Program-made: the position numbers and the translations under genes
From: Mesorhizobium sp. M1D.F.Ca.ET.043.01.1.1
GTDB lineage: Bacteria; Pseudomonadota; Alphaproteobacteria; Rhizobiales; Rhizobiaceae
Length of the DNA stretch: 64,000 nucleotides
Direction: 5' to 3'
Assembly (NCBI RefSeq): GCF_003952385.1
Contig: NZ_CP034444.1
Location: forward strand, 6,957,001-7,021,000
Shown: positions 61,523-64,000 of the stretch, in pieces
Numbering within the stretch: position 1 is the stretch's first letter
Layout: every line of letters begins with the position of its first letter
The notes under the pieces: model-generated
The model's database searches: none
The model's input: the letters and a program-made list of their open reading frames with translations, nothing else
What the model was told of the DNA's origin: nothing

Positions 61523-62590
61523 ATGCTAGACGCACAGTCCACATGGCAAAATTTTGTCTTCTACCTCTTGCCCACCTTTTCGCTCCAGGCCCTCTCGTCA
61601 GCACTGGAAGCATTGAGGCTCGCCAACGAAGTGGTGGGGCGGGACGTTTATAGGTGGCAAGTGATTTCGGACGACGGGCAACCTGCGGCCTCGAGTTGCG
61701 GTTTATCGGTTTGCGTCGATTCTTCGTTGGCCTTCGAACGTGAACGGGCTCGGCGTTCGATGTCACCGCCGACTGTCGTCGTCGTGGGCGGTCGCAACGC
61801 TCCTAGTATGCACAGACAGCTTGATGCATGGCTACGAGAGTGTCGCAACCGCCGCGGCAGCCTCGTAGGCATAAGTGGCGGTACTATCGCGCTCGCTCGA
61901 GTAGGAGTTGCAGAAGGGCGACGTTGCGCAGTGCACTGGGAGCAATTCCCTCTGTTCTCCGAGCGGTTCCCACTTGTGCTAGCCACTCAAACCGCCTTTG
62001 AACGGGACGGAGACCTATACACTTGCGCGGGCGGTGACGCCCCCTTCGACATGTTTTTGGATTTGGTCGGCGGCCATCATGGGACGATCGTTGCCAACCG
62101 TGTTTGCGAAAAAGCCATCGCGTTCAGGACCCGTTCCGCAGGTGATCGCCAACGTCTACCGCTTCATTCTCGAGTGCAACTAAACCATCAGACGGTCATC
62201 AAGGTCATTGAGTTGATGGAAGCAAACCTCACGGAACCATTGCTGCTAGATGATATTGTGCGGTCGGCGGGCCTGTCCCGCCGTCAAATCGAGCGGCTGT
62301 TTAGGCGCGAACTGGGATGTTCACCAAGTCGGTATTATTTGGATCTTCGTCTAGAACGTGCTCACTTGCTACTCATCAGTTCGCGACTGCCGGTCCTTGA
62401 AATTGCGATTGCATGTGGCTTTGTCTCTGCATCGCACTTCTCGAAAGCATACCGGGAGGCGTACGGGTCCGCCCCGCATCATTCACGATTTCCAGTTTGC
62501 CAACAAAGAAAAATAAGATCCCGCGGCCCAGATGATATGAGAAGCCTCCAAATCGATCGGCGGCTAAGTAACGAAATAATGCCCAATTAA
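61523..62590 (+). CDS. GlxA/GbdR-like AraC-family regulator, copy 2
   Basis: 355 residues, similar in layout to the copy at 58.1 kb. The DJ-1/PfpI-like part is NFVFYLLPTFSLQALSSALE ALRLAN and GISGGTIALARVGVAEGRRC, with HWEQFPLFSERFP. The C-terminal AraC part has helix-turn-helix motifs LLDDIVRSAGLSRRQIERLF and LPVLEIAIACGFVSASHFSK. The N-terminal start MLDAQSTWQNF fits the family. It is separate from the first regulator and faces the same way, 0.9 kb before the hydantoinase gene. It could control that gene or the betaine genes. Confidence 0.9.
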   Translation: MLDAQSTWQNFVFYLLPTFSLQALSSALEALRLANEVVGRDVYRWQVISDDGQPAASSCGLSVCVDSSLAFERERARRSMSPPTVVVVGGRNAPSMHRQLDAWLRECRNRRGSLVGISGGTIALARVGVAEGRRCAVHWEQFPLFSERFPLVLATQTAFERDGDLYTCAGGDAPFDMFLDLVGGHHGTIVANRVCEKAIAFRTRSAGDRQRLPLHSRVQLNHQTVIKVIELMEANLTEPLLLDDIVRSAGLSRRQIERLFRRELGCSPSRYYLDLRLERAHLLLISSRLPVLEIAIACGFVSASHFSKAYREAYGSAPHHSRFPVCQQRKIRSRGPDDMRSLQIDRRLSNEIMPN

Positions 62591-63506
62591 CTTCGGTGGT
62601 TGCCGCCCATGTGATCGAGTGCGGTCTTCTGTCAGGCCTCATTGGTGCGGCACTTTCAAAAGCCGCGGGCCCGTATGGTGATCTGCGTAACGGGTCCAAA
62701 TCCGCCAAACGAGCTCTACGCTCCCAGTTAATTTCTGGTCTTCCCGGTCCAGATCGCTTCGATCATTTTGCCCATTCAGGTCATCGACCCTCACACCTCC
62801 TTACCAGTCGGTCCCGGGGCAGTGACCATTTCCGCCGTCATCCACACGCCGAATGAGCTCGCCTCCGTCGGTCGTTTCCCACTCCCGGCCGCGCGAACCG
62901 CCTGGGCGAACGGCCCGGCCGCTTCATGGCGCAAAACGGCTGCGCTGGGCGAGGTTCACCTAACCAACGCTGTCTCGACTTCGCGCAGCGCCGAGAGACG
63001 TGGCCGGCCAAACCGAGACCGTTTGCGCAGAGCGGATTTGCCTGCGCATGGGTTGCCGTTCTCGAACGCCTCGTCTCAGAGATCGCTAGGCTGTCCTTGC
63101 ACAATCGAGAATGCCGTCCCCAAATTGCTTGCCCGCATCGTGGCGCCCTTCGGCGGACAGGTGTTTTTGCGCTGTTCAGTCGTCACTGAGCTCGGCGGCG
63201 AGCGCAAGCGCCTCAGCCACGCCCGCGCTTCTTATTTTCAACTTTGGACAAGGCATTCCGAAGAAAAACTTTCCGTTTGCGAGGCGATCTTCGGCAGCAC
63301 TTCCTCCCGCAACGTCGATAAACTCCGGGGAATCGTACTTACGGCGTCAGGATCTGGAACCACAGGGGCAGCGTCGGCGATCATCGAGGTCGACGTTAGG
63401 CGCTTGTTTAAATGGAGAGACGCGGTACCCGGACGATGGTCAGCAGCAGGCCTATAGCAAATTAATGGCTTGAGGCAGTGCGGTTAATAATTGAAGAGGA
63501 GGGTTA
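62591..63506. other. gene-free stretch before the hydantoinase A gene
   Basis: 916 bp. All frames are serine/arginine-rich and I recognise no family. The last 20 bp hold the AGGAGGG ribosome site of the next gene. It may be decayed coding sequence. Confidence 0.4.
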
Positions 63507-64000
63507 ATGGCTACGCGAGTTGGTGTTGATGTGGGTGGAACATTCACGGATTTGATCTTCTACGACGACACCACGGGTGAAGTCTGGCCCGCCAAAGTTT
63601 CGACAACGTCCGCCGATCCCGTTGAAGGGGTGGCCTCAGCAATCGCGGAGGCGATTCCGCCTCGCGCTATGAGCGAAGCTGCATTCTTTATTCACGCGAC
63701 GACCGTTCCGCTCAACGCTTTGCTTGAACGGAAGGGCCCCAAGATGGCTCTCCTCTGCACACGGGGCTTTCGAGATGTTCTCGAGTCACGTCGGGGAGAT
63801 CGTGGGGACGCGTACAACCTATTCTGGAATCCCCCTTCGCCTTTAGTGTCCAGGCGGCTGCGAATCCCGATCACGGAACGCATCACTGCCGACGGGGCAA
63901 TCCTAACTCACCTTGACGAGAAGGACGTCTTCGAAGCTGCAAAAGCGCTCGAGGCAGAAGGTATTGAATCGGTCGCGATCTCATTCCTTCACTCCTATGT
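63507..64000 (+). CDS. hydantoinase/oxoprolinase A-type subunit (3' partial)
   Basis: 164 residues visible of a protein normally near 690, running off the window. It starts MATRVGVDVGGTFTDLIFYD, the Hydant_A_N ATP-binding signature, then IHATTVPLNALLERKGPKMA LLCTRGFRDVLE, with RGDRGDAYNLFW. The family hydrolyses hydantoins, N-methylhydantoin or 5-oxoproline using ATP, or carboxylates ketones. AGGAGGG is four bases upstream of the ATG. Next to sarcosine-forming genes, N-methylhydantoin (which leads to sarcosine) is an attractive substrate, but this is inference; the B subunit would lie downstream. Confidence 0.9.
   Translation, partial: MATRVGVDVGGTFTDLIFYDDTTGEVWPAKVSTTSADPVEGVASAIAEAIPPRAMSEAAFFIHATTVPLNALLERKGPKMALLCTRGFRDVLESRRGDRGDAYNLFWNPPSPLVSRRLRIPITERITADGAILTHLDEKDVFEAAKALEAEGIESVAISFLHSY

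Noticed and set aside
62768..63457. 229-residue plus-strand frame
   Set aside because: No recognisable motif, skewed composition, and several competing frames of equal quality in the same region.

Overview
The window reads as part of a repABC plasmid or chromid from a Rhizobiales alphaproteobacterium, most like Mesorhizobium or a relative (inference from the high-GC sequence, the repABC module, the DUF1403/ScpB pair and the rhizobial style of the secreted protein at 2.2 kb). No tRNA, rRNA or CRISPR array was seen.

Region 1 (0-10.4 kb), replication and maintenance. A repABC operon lies on the minus strand. It has an antisense ctRNA between repB and repC, three identical 16-bp parS-like palindromes and a long inverted repeat just before repA. 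Around it are a complete tyrosine recombinase, relics of a second recombinase and of an AAA ATPase, a truncated transporter gene abutting repC, and a TacA/TacT-type toxin-antitoxin pair.

Region 2 (10.4-15.4 kb), a Tn5053/Tn402-like transposon. It holds only tniA, tniB, tniQ and a serine resolvase, between 21-bp inverted ends that each carry three GGTGGA repeats. No cargo gene was seen.

Region 3 (15.5-39.5 kb), a DUF1403/ScpB pair followed by what looks like a defence island. It includes a zinc-hook AAA ATPase (RloC-like architecture), an SbcD/SbcC-like (YhaO/YhaN) pair, a single-chain restriction-methylase with an HrgA-like partner, a thermonuclease-zinc ribbon protein, a GIY-YIG + DUF2971 pair, a GHKL ATPase fused to a PD-(D/E)XK-like domain, an unknown 255-residue protein, a complete IS1111-type element and a TIR-like (CAP12/PCTIR-type) protein. 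The GHKL-nuclease protein and its neighbours are the best candidates for an undescribed system.

Region 4 (39.7-64 kb), catabolism of methylated or zwitterionic nitrogen compounds. A minus-strand set (M20 deacylase, class III aminotransferase, aldehyde dehydrogenase, aspartase), with an Lrp-type regulator upstream, fits a route from an N-acyl diamino acid to fumarate. Facing it are heterotetrameric sarcosine oxidase (soxBDAG), a dimethylglycine dehydrogenase-like flavoprotein, a non-pyrrolysine MttB-family methyltransferase and two GlxA/GbdR-like regulators. Together these suggest stepwise demethylation of glycine betaine or a similar compound. Between them lie shattered pieces of a peptide-type ABC transporter, one with an internal inversion. 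The window ends inside a hydantoinase A-type gene.
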